Origin: Enoplolaimus lenunculus
Taxonomy: Eukaryota; Nematoda; Enoplea; Enoplida; Thoracostomopsidae
Direction of reading: 5' to 3'
Assembly: GCA_030248215.1 (NCBI GenBank)
Contig: JASANG010003862.1
Coordinates: 186,001-250,000 of the forward strand
Length of the DNA: 64,000 nucleotides
Part shown: in pieces, positions 1 through 11,728 of the stretch
How the letters are laid out: every line of letters starts with the position of its first letter
Numbering within the stretch: the first letter of the stretch is position 1
Translations under genes and position numbers: made by a program
The notes under the pieces: model-generated
Told to the model about the DNA's origin: nothing
What the model saw: the letters and a program-made list of their open reading frames with translations, nothing else
The model's database searches: none

Positions 1-1854
1 CATTTGCATTCAGTATCTCACGTCTCCACATTCTAAATTTGATCACCGTTATTTACGACGTATATATAGTATACCATACAACTTGAATATTCAGTCCAAG
101 GTCAACAACAATGTACGCATGCATACGTTCGTATATATGCGTAAACGAGGCAGAACACAGCCATATAAAACATATACAAATGAATATATACGTATGTATA
201 TACAAAACAACACATAAATACATTTCATTCCTTGGCCAACTGTAAACTGAGTTCAAAGCTCCTTTACAAATCACCAATTTCGGCACTTTTAGACGGGTCA
301 TTGGCTTTAGAATGCAGCATCGCCAGAATTTTTTTGACTTATTGAAAATCTATCCCCGAAATCAAACCTAAAATAATTGAATCCCCCATCATTTTGGGCC
401 GGCTACTTGCTTGGTTTGGCGCTGGCGCCATGTTACAGTTAAAATTCACGGAATAGTTTCGCAGACATGATGGTACACAAAAAATGGGTGAAATAAAATA
501 ATAACGGAAAAACTCGAGCAATGAGAGAATATTTGGCAAAAACATTATTACTGAAGTGTTGTACACAGTAATGTTTTTTGCGTAAAATGTTTTAAGCTCA
601 GTCTAGAAAATACCAGTCAGTACGCTTTTGCTAACGCAGCGGCAGCCTGTACTGTGCAACAATAATCCTGAAAAACAAACCCGCGGTTGCTAGTCCGTTT
701 TATTGGTTAAAATTACACGTATCACGCATCTTATGAACAATCACTCCCCAAGATTGTTCTCTTAAACAATTTCTCCGCAAATTTAACTCTTACACAATCG
801 CCCCCCCCCAAATTCACCTTAACCACAATCTTCCCCAAAATCATCTCAAACACAATTTTACCGCCCAAATTCCTTGTATGGATACTCGTCCCCCCCCACG
901 AGTATCTATCTCAGTTTGAATGAAAAATCACAAACAAACGTTAGCCAGCACCAAACCAAGCAACAGATTTTGGGATTACAACAGTCTCTGGAAAATCTAA
1001 TTAATGACATTGCTTATCAGTCGTGCAGCTTGAAATTTATTCAACTGAAAAGATAAATTCTGCAAATATCTGCCTTAACAAACTTGAATAGCTAGCAATT
1101 AAAATTTATTTGCACAATGCTTCATATTTCTTTTTCCAAAAACCAATGCACATCTCTACAATAAACATTAAATTATGGCTCTTGCAGCTGCCTCAAAACT
1201 AACATCACTTAATTCATACAAAACAGCAAACCAGTTTGCAATTTTAAACAGTTTCAAACTTACACCCGCAAAAAACTTGCACATGCAAACAGGGCAAAAC
1301 ATTACGCACAGATGTCACTGTTAAAAACTCAATTGTAAACATATTTGAACACTTTGAAATAAATCATACTCATATATATAACGACAATACATTACAGTGT
1401 TTTAATAGTCATTTGCCAAAAAAATTCTATACAAACACTATAGGATAACTACTTGCGGTTAGACAGTCACGCAGACAAAAACACACAAAGATAACAAAGG
1501 TGAAAAACAATTGATTAATATCAGAAAGCAATCACTTGGCAAACACATTTCCTTAACTATTTTTCTATACGTTAACGTAGAGTTCCTCCGGGGCCGATAA
1601 TACCGACAGTGGCCCAGTTAGAACACGTTAAGACAGCTATGAATGTGAGCGGTAAATAGCTTTCGGCTCCAATTTCAATACTTATTCGGATTAAATTACG
1701 TTTCGTTTGACATTCTGTTGTATGTGCAATAAAGTTATAACTGTTACGTTTTCTTAAGTGTAACAACCTGTTGAAATTTGGTGTGTTTTCGTACGAGTTA
1801 ATTAAGGATTGTATATAAATACTGGCCCGGTTAAGTCCCGACAAATAATGTGTT

Positions 1855-2133
1855 GGCAGGAATCGACCGGATATTAATTTTACCGGATACCGAAACCGGA
1901 TGTAAATTTTGTACCTGGCTTGGATTTTTCATTCCATGTAAACGTAAACCATTGACTTTCACGGAATAACAGTCGCTGCAAAATATCTAGTATTTCAACA
2001 TGTGAAAAGGTGTTTTATCATATTTGGAACACAGTTGCAAATATCCGTATCCGGTAGGTTTATACTGGATACTGGATGCCGATTTTTTGCCTGATATTAA
2101 ACTAGAACCGGATATCCGGTCGATCCATGCGCC
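1855..2133. mobile_element. MITE-like element with 'ATCGACCGGATAT' inverted ends (family J)
   Basis: The left end and the reverse complement of the right end both carry ATCGACCGGATAT, and the interior is non-coding. An internal block containing GGCTTGGATTTTTCATTCC recurs at 19845-19945 and, inverted, at 27085-27310. Further CCGGATATCC-rich pieces occur at 18905-19010 and 62560-62600. Inverted ends, small size and several copies suggest a non-autonomous DNA transposon. The superfamily is unknown and no target duplication was found. Confidence 0.5.
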
Positions 2134-2317
2134 AAGCCTCGATAACTGAAGGTACTTTAGAGTTATTCAAATATATATAAACAATTCATGAAGTGGCTAT
2201 AGATCGACATAGCCTAACGGCATGCGAAGGCAAAAAAAATTTGGATTCTGAAAAGTATATATTAAGTCCAGGCCGGATTCTCAACAGGATTCAAAATGTA
2301 ATTTTTCATTGTAGTAC

Positions 2318-2700
2318 ATGTCGTGGCCCAAGCAGTAATTTAATCCTATTTGAATTGATATATACTTGGGCTAGCCGAAGAATGAATTCACTTATCGAGT
2401 TGCACGCTACGTGATTTGTTAGTGTCTTGATGATTGATTGGCTGGTAAAAATACTATTGTGTATGGCTTTTCCATGTTCACGGAGTAACCAATCAAAACG
2501 TATAACTTTATCAGACAGAATTTCACAATTCCGCTTTGGACAAGTCCAAAGTACAATTGGGCTAGTCTACTGCTATGAAGTAACCAATCAAAGACGTGCC
2601 GCATTGTCAGAAAGAATTCCACGTTGGGCTAGCTTAACTGTAACTCCGCTTTGAACTTGCACAATTCGTAATTGGGCTAAATTACGGCTTGGTACGCTAT
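2318..2700. mobile_element. MITE-like foldback element, 'GGCCCAAG' ends (family E)
   Basis: The left end TGTCGTGGCCCAAG is mirrored at the right by CGGCTTGGTACG. The interior repeats TGGGCTAG and 'aaccaatcaaa' blocks in both orientations. Relatives lie at 4462-4786, 18049-18263 and 32930-33012; their consensus end is close to TGTCGTAGCCCAAGTCGTAA. It is non-coding, and minus or plus open frames across it are chance. Confidence 0.5.
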
Positions 2701-3904
2701 GCAATATTAATTGAAATTTAACTTACCAACGCCATGGTTTTTTATGCCGACAGTAAAAAAAATTAAAAACTAAACACAAATCATCTAAAAGTGTAAGCAC
2801 CACACCACAGACGATAGAATTAAAAAACCGTCACCTAAAGCGTTATATAAAACAACATATATACAACAAAGTCCCATGGTTTTGTACACTTCTCCATCAC
2901 AGTTTTCGAAGTTTGCAGATTTTGGCATAAGTAATTTACCGATAAGCTTAGGCTTAATCTTGCGTGGAAAGTGTGTATACAAGAGCCAAGCTCCATTAAC
3001 ACTGAAAGCACCGTTGTTCTAAAGTATGAACCATAGCTGTATTCTGAAGAGTCTTGAACCTATCGTCAAAATTAGTCGTAGAAATGTCATCGGATTGATT
3101 GTACACTTCCCCCACATTTAAGATTAACGCTTACGTAATGTGCTATTTCTGAAACCAAGCCTTGCAAAAGAAAGTGTACAAAAAGTCTTGAAATCAATTT
3201 TTTTATACAATCTCAATTTAAACTGAAGAAAGTTTCACCAAATTACGTATAGCAAATATCTCCAAATGGAAAGAAATGCTTCACAAATTTAAGAATGCAT
3301 ATAATGAATTGAGTTAGAAATATTTGGCAGTTGCGGGTTGTACAGGAAAAAATTAAGAAATAAAAAATATACATTGAAAATTTAGAACCAACACTACGCA
3401 CTATCAACCAATCATCTATATGGATGTAACAGCGTAGACTTACATCTGTCATGGGAGGCTCACGTGTTCCATCTCGAAGGTACAGTTACCCCGAGAAACA
3501 AACCGAAAAATCTTTTAGAAAAACGAAAACAAGCGACGAAGTTGACAATGCTCTACCATATGTTTCTTATTATATATATAATTTTAGGAGTTGACTCTTA
3601 CGTATATATGTAAGAAGTTGCCATTGCAAATAATTTACCATTACAAGCAGAAAAAACGTACGTACAAATAGATCACTCACAAACCAGGCAGAATAATAAA
3701 AAGGCTAAACGTAGTACTAGCGACGGGAGCGCAACATAGAGAAAAACAGCGAACATAGATACGTATATGAGACAGGGCCACAACTAAGACAAGGAGACAT
3801 TATGCAAAAAACAAACGAATACGTAGATATAAATAAACATATTCATTAAATTGTTTGACCCAAAACAATATAATTTTAGCCGAAACCTTAATCGAAACAC
3901 GTGG

Positions 3905-4354
3905 AAAAATTAAACAGTGATTAGGCTTTTTACCGCTTTTAATGGTGTAAACATACCATTTAGGATGTCAAAATCCTGATCCAAACGCAGTAGCTGGAAA
4001 CGTATGATAAATAAATTATGCAAATTATTTTTCACTATCCGGTTACGGCAATAAATTCGGTATTTTTTCATTGGAATTTTTCTGTATTTTCGGTATTGCA
4101 ACTTACTTTTCTAAAATTGTCTGAGCGTGTTTTAACAAAGTTTTCAATTTGTGCCATACTCCACATTTTATCATACAATTCCAGCTAATGCATTTGTTTC
4201 AGGATTTTCGTATCCGAAACGGTGTGTTTATACCTTTAAATGTGATAAAATAGCGTAAAAAATGAATTTTTCGGTAACAAGTATTTTTTGCTTTCCGGTT
4301 CCTGTGTTTTTAAATTTTCCGGTTTGGGTATTTTATAATTCCGGTTACACCCTG
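3905..4354. mobile_element. Diverged MITE of the CCGGAA family (family A)
   Basis: The right end reads CCGGTTACACCCTG, matching the CACCCTG ends of better copies at 23388-23853 and 29272-29591. Internal sequence near 3930-4000 ('ggtgtaaacataccatttaggatg', split here as GGTGTAAACA and CCATTTAGGATG) recurs at 30310-30380 and 31080-31140. The left terminus is eroded, so its boundary is approximate. Confidence 0.4.
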
Positions 4355-4461
4355 ATATATACCTAGTCCAACCTGCAACTAGTCCCGACTGTCATTTCAT
4401 CTAGTTTATAAAAAGAAACGGTGCAGTTACGAAAATTATCTACACAATACAAAGACAGCAT

Positions 4462-4786
4462 ATATATCGTAGCCCAAGTCGTGACTGAGTCAACTCAGAA
4501 CTGGATTAATCCAAAGCGGAATTACGACTTGGACTAGCACAAAATGGTATTATTTAATTCGTCGTGGTAAATTAGCCCAATTCAACATATTGATTAGTCC
4601 AATCCGGAATTGTGAAATTCTCTGTAATCAAGTTAAAACGTTGTGATTGGTTACCACGTAAACGAAAAAACATCAGCCAATCAAAATTGTGTATAATTGC
4701 ATCCTCGGCTAGCCCGAGGCGTAATTCTGCTTTGGACTAGCCCAATTATAAACTGGGCTGAATAACGGCTTGGTCTGCGACATATA
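4462..4786. mobile_element. MITE-like foldback element (family E)
   Basis: Left end TATCGTAGCCCAAGTCGTGA; right end ACGGCTTGGTCTGCGACATA, its approximate reverse complement. The interior carries several GACTAGCCC / GGGCTAG blocks and an 'ccaatcaaaa' block as in the 2318-2700 copy. A likely DNA transposon derivative without coding capacity. Confidence 0.5.
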
Positions 4787-6080
4787 CGATCTCCACCCAT
4801 GATAAGCTGTTGCAATTAACAGCATATATACATACGTTGACGTGAACACGAATTTAGATTATGGCATTGTGGCTGAATCTCAGAGCGAAAATTTTGGCTC
4901 TTGTACAATGCACACTCCAGTCACACGCTGTTGGCTCTATATGTGTGTACGTTCTATCACATATAAAAACTCGGCAATATTAAGTTAATGGTACATATAA
5001 ATAATAATGACAAACAGCTTGTTGCACGGCAGTATAACACAATAATAGAATTAAAAGCTACACACAATGCGTTATGTATCTTTCGCGCTGTGTACAGAGG
5101 ACACAAAATGGGCATCGCAATAATATAGTTCCTAAACATCACGTTTTAGCTATAAATTAAGTTTCAATAGAAAATATATGATCACAACCGACTTCAGCAC
5201 GATTTAAAAACAAATGGTTTCTAAATTATGTGAAAGCCAAATAGGAATATTGCAAGGTTCAACCGAAACTCCTGCTCCGGCCGGAATTCTTACAAAAATT
5301 CAATTCCTGTTCCGGTTCCCGTTCCTTCATTTAAAGATGGTGGAACGGGAATTTTTACAATTTTGTGGCAAATTATTCGTAATCATTTGTATACTGAAAA
5401 ATTGCACCTTAAAACCTAGAACGGTATTCTAAAATGCTTGTCGCACTTATCACTAATTGGTGATGGGTTTTGCCTTGTAACTTTCTAACCAGCTAATAGT
5501 GATCTTCGAAATTCAGAACATTTTTTGTATATACGTATTTGATTTGTTGTGCTTCTGTGGAAATTTTGAGGTCCGCAATCTCAGGGAGATCGTCAGTTTA
5601 AAAACCTATCGTTTAACTGATAATAGGTGCTATACGCACTTGAGAGCATGGGTCCTGACATTTAAATGAAACTTACAGTTGCAACCACAAAATAAAAATT
5701 TGTCATTCTTTACATTCAAAAATCTCGAAAATAGACGGCCCCTGACGTAAATAAATAATATGCCGAAAATAGATAATGGGTCATCTCCATTGTTTATCAA
5801 AGCCGCCAAACCCTAAATACACTCATAGAACACCAGTTTTGTTACGACTATATCCTCGGGTGGCGCTATATTTTCAATCAACGTCCGACGCACTCCATCA
5901 CCGTACGCGAACTACTCATTAATGATGCCGTATGATGACGGACGGTACCGCACACGCCACATGAGAAGTATGGCGCCACCCTAAAGCCTGAGCCAAACTT
6001 AGTGCACTTTTCTAAATACAGCAAAGCATATATCAGCTAGTCCCAAACACCATTGGTACCCAACGCTACAGTACAGGGCG

Positions 6081-9000
6081 CTACGATATTACCCCAGCAA
6101 CTCGAGGCCTCAATTGAAACTCATCGTACACAACTTTCAACTCTTCAATTGGAGTTTGAATCAACACAGTCACTTTCTCAAATTGACGATCTAATTTCTG
6201 GGCACAACTCAGGCAATGAACTAAAAACTTTCCACTCCCAATCGCCGATTCAGTTACAAACAGTACATTCCACACTTCAACTTCGCACTCATAGCAATAA
6301 TGAGCAAGTTCACCTTTAGTTCGTGGTTGCAGCTTAATTACTTTACCTTTTGATATTGCATACTCGACAAGTAAATGCGCGTGAGCAAGCGTCCGCAGCA
6401 TGCAATCTTTGAGTTTTTCGAACATTTTTGGCTCGGTAAATTTGACATTTTGTGACAACGACCATACTAAATGAACAATGGGCACTATAGATTTGTACGC
6501 ATCTAACTTATTGAGCTCGTACCTTTCAAACGCGATCGAAAGCTGGCGTGCCGTAAATGGACCTGCATTCCACGCGATATTATTGCACCAACCAAGCGAC
6601 TGTACCCAATGGACAGTCCCTGGACCTACCCATACCACATCGCCGGGCCGCTGCGTAAACCGATACAGGGGCACATTAGCCGCAGCCAAATCTTTCTGTA
6701 GGGGCCACCAGCTACCTTTAACAAAACTAATCCCTCTCTCTTCCAATAGTTTATTAATAACACCCCAGTATTCATAATCTACACCGAACCATTCACAATC
6801 ACCAGGACCAATGTTAATGTTAATTGATGCGAACGACAAATTTTCCACATGGCCTGGTGTCCTAGCCCCAGGTACTTTCATATACAACTGCACCGTATTC
6901 ATGCCTAAAATCACGTGACCAACATGTGATAGTAGATTGCATCCAGCGGCCACTTTCAGAAACGCTGGTAATTTGGTCAATTCTGCCAGTTGTGCACGCC
7001 ATTTACGTTCATCTGACAAATCAACATTCGTTCCAAATTTCAATATTTTTGACGGCATCTGATTAGCAGAAGAATCACTTACCGCAGAGGCCACCGCCAC
7101 CGAGCCGCCCCCCGATTTTGTATCCCTACTTGTAACGTTGCTGGTGTTACTGCTACCACTGAGATCAATTTTCCGGCGCTTAGCTGCTACAATGCCACTA
7201 GTTTCATTATTCAAAGGTGTATTATAGGGTGTTGGTTGTGCTGCGAATGGCTGATATGCAGTATTGATTTCTGTCACGGCGGACCCTTTGCCCGACCCCG
7301 CCGCGGCAGCTTTAATTCGATTTTGTTCCGATTTTAACGCGTGTTGAAACGACTGCGCTTGATACTGTGCGTATTTGGCAATAGTTGTATACGAACGATG
7401 CGATTCACAGCGCCAAGTTACTTCACCGTTTGGGTCGACATTCTACAACATACAAAATAAAAATGATCATCACTCATCACATAACACACAACAAACGCAT
7501 ATATAGGTGAAAAGTTAAAAAACTTGAAACAGAATTTAAACTGTGCAATTATTATTATTATTATTATTATTACGTACTATTACAATATGTTGATTGTTAA
7601 ATTTTCATTATTTTTATTATTCAAAAATATTGCATGCGCGCTAGTAATAATACTAAATTTAGACAGGCAAGTTCAATAGATCGACAAACGCGTTATATAA
7701 ACTCAACTCTCCAACCAACTACTCATATACGTCGGACTTTAAATCAATCCCTAATACGACCTATCAGATTCTAAAACTTCTTCTTAAGAATTGTAACTCA
7801 TTTCTGGACAATTTGATGCTTAAAACATTTCATACAACATATACATAAACAGGGATTGGTATCGGTATTTGAAATGAAGCGATGGATGATGAATTAAACG
7901 TTTGTGTGAAATTATGACCTTTTATAGTTACGCAATAATTACGAGCAGATATTCTGAAAAACACAAAAAGGCTACGAAAAACACAAACTATAAAAACCCA
8001 AAAAACTACGAAAAAAGCATTAGAAATGTTAAGTATTTTTAAAATTTTAATTCTTTCCGGTGATGACCAAAAATTGACCAAAACCGAGGGGTCTCGCTCT
8101 CGGTTTTAACTGAGACCGCTTATCCCTGTACATAAATCAGTTGACTTAATCAACGAATGCCAATGGGTTCCCTTTAGCAACCACACACAGTAACAAGCCT
8201 CGCGATATTAACCTGATCAGGCGGCAACACCAGCTGTGTTCGAACTTCCACCTGCTGATCAGGATTTGAGTCGTAGAGTGTTTTCGTTGAAAACAGCCCG
8301 AGATCAAGTTTTAACGACGCCGACAGCCCGCGTATTACTGCTATTGGGCTTTTGTAGCAAAATTCTTGCAGTTCAAGTGCGTAAGCTTCACGCTTATTTT
8401 CAATAACTATCGATGGCGTTGGAATGATTAGTGTTTGCGTTTGGTCCGAATGGGACGCAACGCGTTGAAGCGAAGGCATTGCAGGCTTTGGTGGTGCAAA
8501 TCGAGCCACCATTATTGGTTCGCTGCAGTTGGTATCGGTAGCGACGCTGCTGCCGCCGCCAACAGCATCACCCCTGTCACCATTAGCCAATCGTGATCGA
8601 GCTTTAGCAAGGACTTCACTGATTGGCTGTGTAATATTGTATCGAATCGGTGCAGTCAATGACAGTGGCGGCGGTGTCGGAACACGCCGATGACATTCGA
8701 TTGAGGCAGCAGCATTGCCACTCCGCCGTTCCTGTGGCGACGCCGCTGCCGACGCAGCTAACGTTGCGGTAGCGGTGCCGACAATCAAATGCTGCTCGGC
8801 GCCGAATAAACCGTTACCGTCGGTGTTCGATGATTTTCCCACGGTCTCATCATCGATGTCAGTGTCACCGGCAGCGGTGTCATTGCTGTTTTGTTTTCGC
8901 AGTATTTCACCACTACCACTGCTGGCAATACTGTGATCGTGAGACGTCGACGTGACACGACAGTCTTGAATATGTCCACCAGCGGCACTCGCTCGTCCGA

Positions 9001-11728
9001 CGCCAGCAACAGTGACGACGCCTGCAACTTCGCCAGCGTCGGTAGCGCTGTCTAAGCTATCGCCAGACGACACGTCAACAACGCTACCGCCACCGCCATG
9101 TCGCGACGACAATGCCGCAGTCGCTGTTCGAGACAACGGAACGCTAAGCGCCGCATCGGACAGCAACGGATCGTTGGCGACGTCATCACCAGCTCGGCCA
9201 TTCGGACCACCACCTGCATTGGTCGGTCCACCAAGTCCCAGTAGGACAAAATCGTCGCCGAGGCCATCATCAGTAGACGCTAGGTTATACGACGATGACA
9301 CTGTAACGTTAGCGCTACCGCCGCCAGGCACACCACAAGTGCCTACAACAGTTGGCACAGATCCGCCAAGCAATGCTTGAAGATCTTCTTGTGACACTTG
9401 TGGTAAATCGCCCGGTTCAATCGCACCTCTCGATAGTAGCAACTGCGCAGCGTCTGTTCCATTATCTACGCTAGCAACATCATTCCCTAATCTACGTTCC
9501 TGTTGGTTTTGATGAAACTGGCACTGAGCCAATTCATATTGCTGCTGCAAATGACGTAACGTTTCGAGATCATGCGCATCGAGCGTTGCAATATTGCTCT
9601 GTAACAACTGCATTAGTTGTAGCTGTTGTGGCGTTAGTGTATCTACAGTAGCTTGTCTTTCGCTTATCATATTTGTTGCCAGAGGAATATTCGTTGTGTT
9701 AGATATTGCTGAAGCTACAGGTGTAGCATTTGCTATTCCTAATCTTGAACTATCACATACCGCAGCAGATCGAGACCCTGAGTTGTTATTGGATGCGTTT
9801 TGTATTGGTGTCATGGCAGTGATAACCGTTTGATTTGAAAATGATGATGCTGTTTGCGCTGACGGTTGAATTTGAGGGGCTATTGCGGCCAGTTGCGTAT
9901 CAATGCCTTCAATCGAATGTTGCACCGCTACTGACGCAGCATGATTTTGTCGCATTGTTAACTCAGCTGGAATTGGCAGCTTCCACGCATCTTCAAGACT
10001 AGGCAGTGGAACAGTAGGTTGGCCCACCGTCGACGCTAACGAACCGCCAGTTATGCGTCCTACGCCGCCGGAAGGCATCGATACTGATTGTGGTTGCTGC
10101 TGCTGCTGATATTGCCCTGTAGTTGACCGAGGGGATTTGAGCAACGACGCTGTTGTCGCAGAGGATGGCCTAGCAATAATTTCCGAGTCAATAACAGCGA
10201 CCCTTTCCAGGAGAGCATCATGAACACGTCTCGCACGATTTTGGTCCGGAAATGAGATGGGTGATAACGAGGCAACTGAGACAGGTGGGCCGACACCACC
10301 AGTGTCGGAATTTGGAATTGCAGGAACTGTAGGCGCTGTCGATGCTATAGCACTGTACGTTTGTGCTGCGTTGCGATAACATGCTCGTGCGTCTTGTAAT
10401 TGTCCAGACTGTTCGTACAATAATCCTAAATCAATCCAAGCGGCTGTATGTGATCCGTCTAATTGTACTGCACAAATATACGCTTGAAGAGCGTCCATTG
10501 GCTGATTTTGTTGTTGATACAGCACTCCAATCGAACACCAAGTATCAGCAGACGATTCTGATTTGTCAATCGAATATCGATATGCCACAAACGCCTCATG
10601 AGCTCGTTGTGGCTGAGATGCATAGCATCTGCCCAAGTAATACCATGTGCGGCCGGCGGCAGAATTATACTTGACTGATTCTTTCAAATAACTTATCGCT
10701 AATTCAGAGCGATGTTGTCTTTCGGCCGCATCTGAGGTCAGGGGCAATAAACGATGATACAGCCAACCCAATTGGCACAAGATTACAGCTTTTATTGCGT
10801 CGGACATCACATTATCTTTGGTTCCTGAATTAATGCTTCCGTCCAGCTTTCCGACACCTATCGAAGTAGAATTAACTAAGTCATCTCGGGATGAATGCAA
10901 TTTTATATTAGCTTTCAATAAAATACCTTCATACCTCTGTTTGGCAATGTGATGCTTATTTTGTAGATCAAAACAGTGTGCGATATGAAATTCTATTTCT
11001 GCCGACGTTAGCGTACACAACCCTGAGATATTGGCAGCTGCGGCATTCAAGTGTTTAATGGCAGTTGTCAAATTACTACTAAATTTGTGAATTAAACCCA
11101 GACGCATGTTTACTTCTTTTGAGCGCTCAAATTCGGGATGGGAGTAAAGCAACTGATTAAACAGCTTTGCTGCCAAACTGAACGCATTGAAATGATAATA
11201 CGATAGGGCGAGACCAAAAATCACTGAGCTATTTTCCCAACATGTATCTGGAATCCGTCGATAATAATGCTGGTAAGCAGACAGCGCTTTCCGGAAATCA
11301 CACAGTAGTAAACAATAATGACCTAGTTTTTCATAAGCCGTCAGAAGTGAGTCCATTGAGCGTTCGAGCTCATCGGTGGCGCCTTCCGTTGCGAGCTTTT
11401 GAAAGGCAATACCCACCTTAGTATCGATTTCGCACCCAAAACTATCTTTGTTTTCTGTATCTTTCGGCGATGGAACGGTTTCTACAGTTTCAGTTCTGAC
11501 GTAATTGCATGTCTGACTGTCTTGATCTGCACTATGCTGAAATTTTCTTGCATTGTCGAGCCGCTCAGCCAGCACTTGCGACCATTTTCTGACACCTTTT
11601 AGTAACGCTTGCCTCGTTTGTTGGCCAGAAATTGTGCTAAAATCTATCAACCCGAACTTTCGGCTGTCCAATTCTTGCAGGATCTTCAGCTCAACCGGCG
11701 AAAGTAACCGATTGTCGTTGCTTGTCAT
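6081..11728 (-). CDS. UTX (KDM6A): UTX/KDM6A-type histone H3 lysine-27 demethylase (two exons, 1625 aa)
   Basis: Exons 11728-8213 and 7442-6081 join in phase 0 across a 770-bp GT-AG intron. The protein would remove di- and trimethyl marks from H3K27 in the nucleus, in COMPASS-type MLL3/4 complexes (family knowledge). Residues 130-460 are TPRs, with blocks such as YQQQNQPMDALQAYICAVQL shared with vertebrate UTX. Residues 460-1090 are a disordered linker rich in Q, S, T and G. From 1112 the JmjC region follows: Fe(II) ligands His1370, Glu1372 (GHVEN) and His1450 (TVHWVQ), then the zinc cysteines 1555, 1558, 1582 and 1585. All key residues are present, so it should be active. The N-terminal DSRKFG resembles the vertebrate start, and an in-frame TAA lies 21 bases upstream of the ATG. 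Its length exceeds vertebrate UTX (about 1400 aa), mainly through the linker. UTX rather than JMJD3, because JMJD3 lacks the TPRs. Confidence 0.96.
7443..8212 (-). other. UTX intron (770 bp)
   Basis: The donor is CAG|GTTAAT at 8213/8212 and the acceptor GTTGTAG at 7443. The splice joins ..PPDQ to NVDP.., reproducing the conserved JmjC-region sequence of animal UTX, which fixes both ends. It holds an (ATT)n run at about 7548-7570 and, near 8045-8135, a 'GGTCTCGG / CCGAGACC' repeat fragment (family H). No coding content. Confidence 0.9.
8045..8135. repeat. GGTCTCGGTTTTAA repeat fragment (family H)
   Basis: It begins GATGACCAAAAATTGACC and contains two CGGTTTTAACTGAGACCGC-type blocks, ending near ATCCCTG. 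Related copies lie at 15600-15725, 26520-26640, 56285-56345 and 56750-57115, with a tract of GAGACTGAGACT repeats at 13575-13675. The shared CAGG/CCTG edge suggests a MITE, but borders are unclear. Confidence 0.4.

Larger units (their letters stand above)
1..6080. other. Intergenic region downstream of UTX, repeat-rich, no gene recognised
   Basis: I find no convincing coding exon here. The open frames are short, unlike any family I know, and several lie across dispersed repeats. The stretch holds copies of at least four short element types described separately (about 1855-2133, 2318-2700, 3905-4354, 4462-4786) and a fragment at about 5255-5430. Short C-runs occur at about 800-810 and 890-897. 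A roughly 50-bp segment at 1800-1855 resembles 46155-46215 inside the zinc-finger gene's second intron, so the 1572-1844 minus-strand frame is repeat-borne. The UTX 3' end lies at the right edge; I see no clear AATAAA for it. Confidence 0.6.

Noticed and set aside
1572-1844. A 90-codon minus-strand frame
   Set aside because: Part of it is repeated in the intron at 46155-46215, and it resembles no protein family I know.
6081-7277. A separate short JmjC gene starting at the ATG at 7277
   Set aside because: The 55 codons upstream of that ATG continue the conserved UTX sequence to a good acceptor at 7443, and the phase-0 join to the long exon restores the family alignment.
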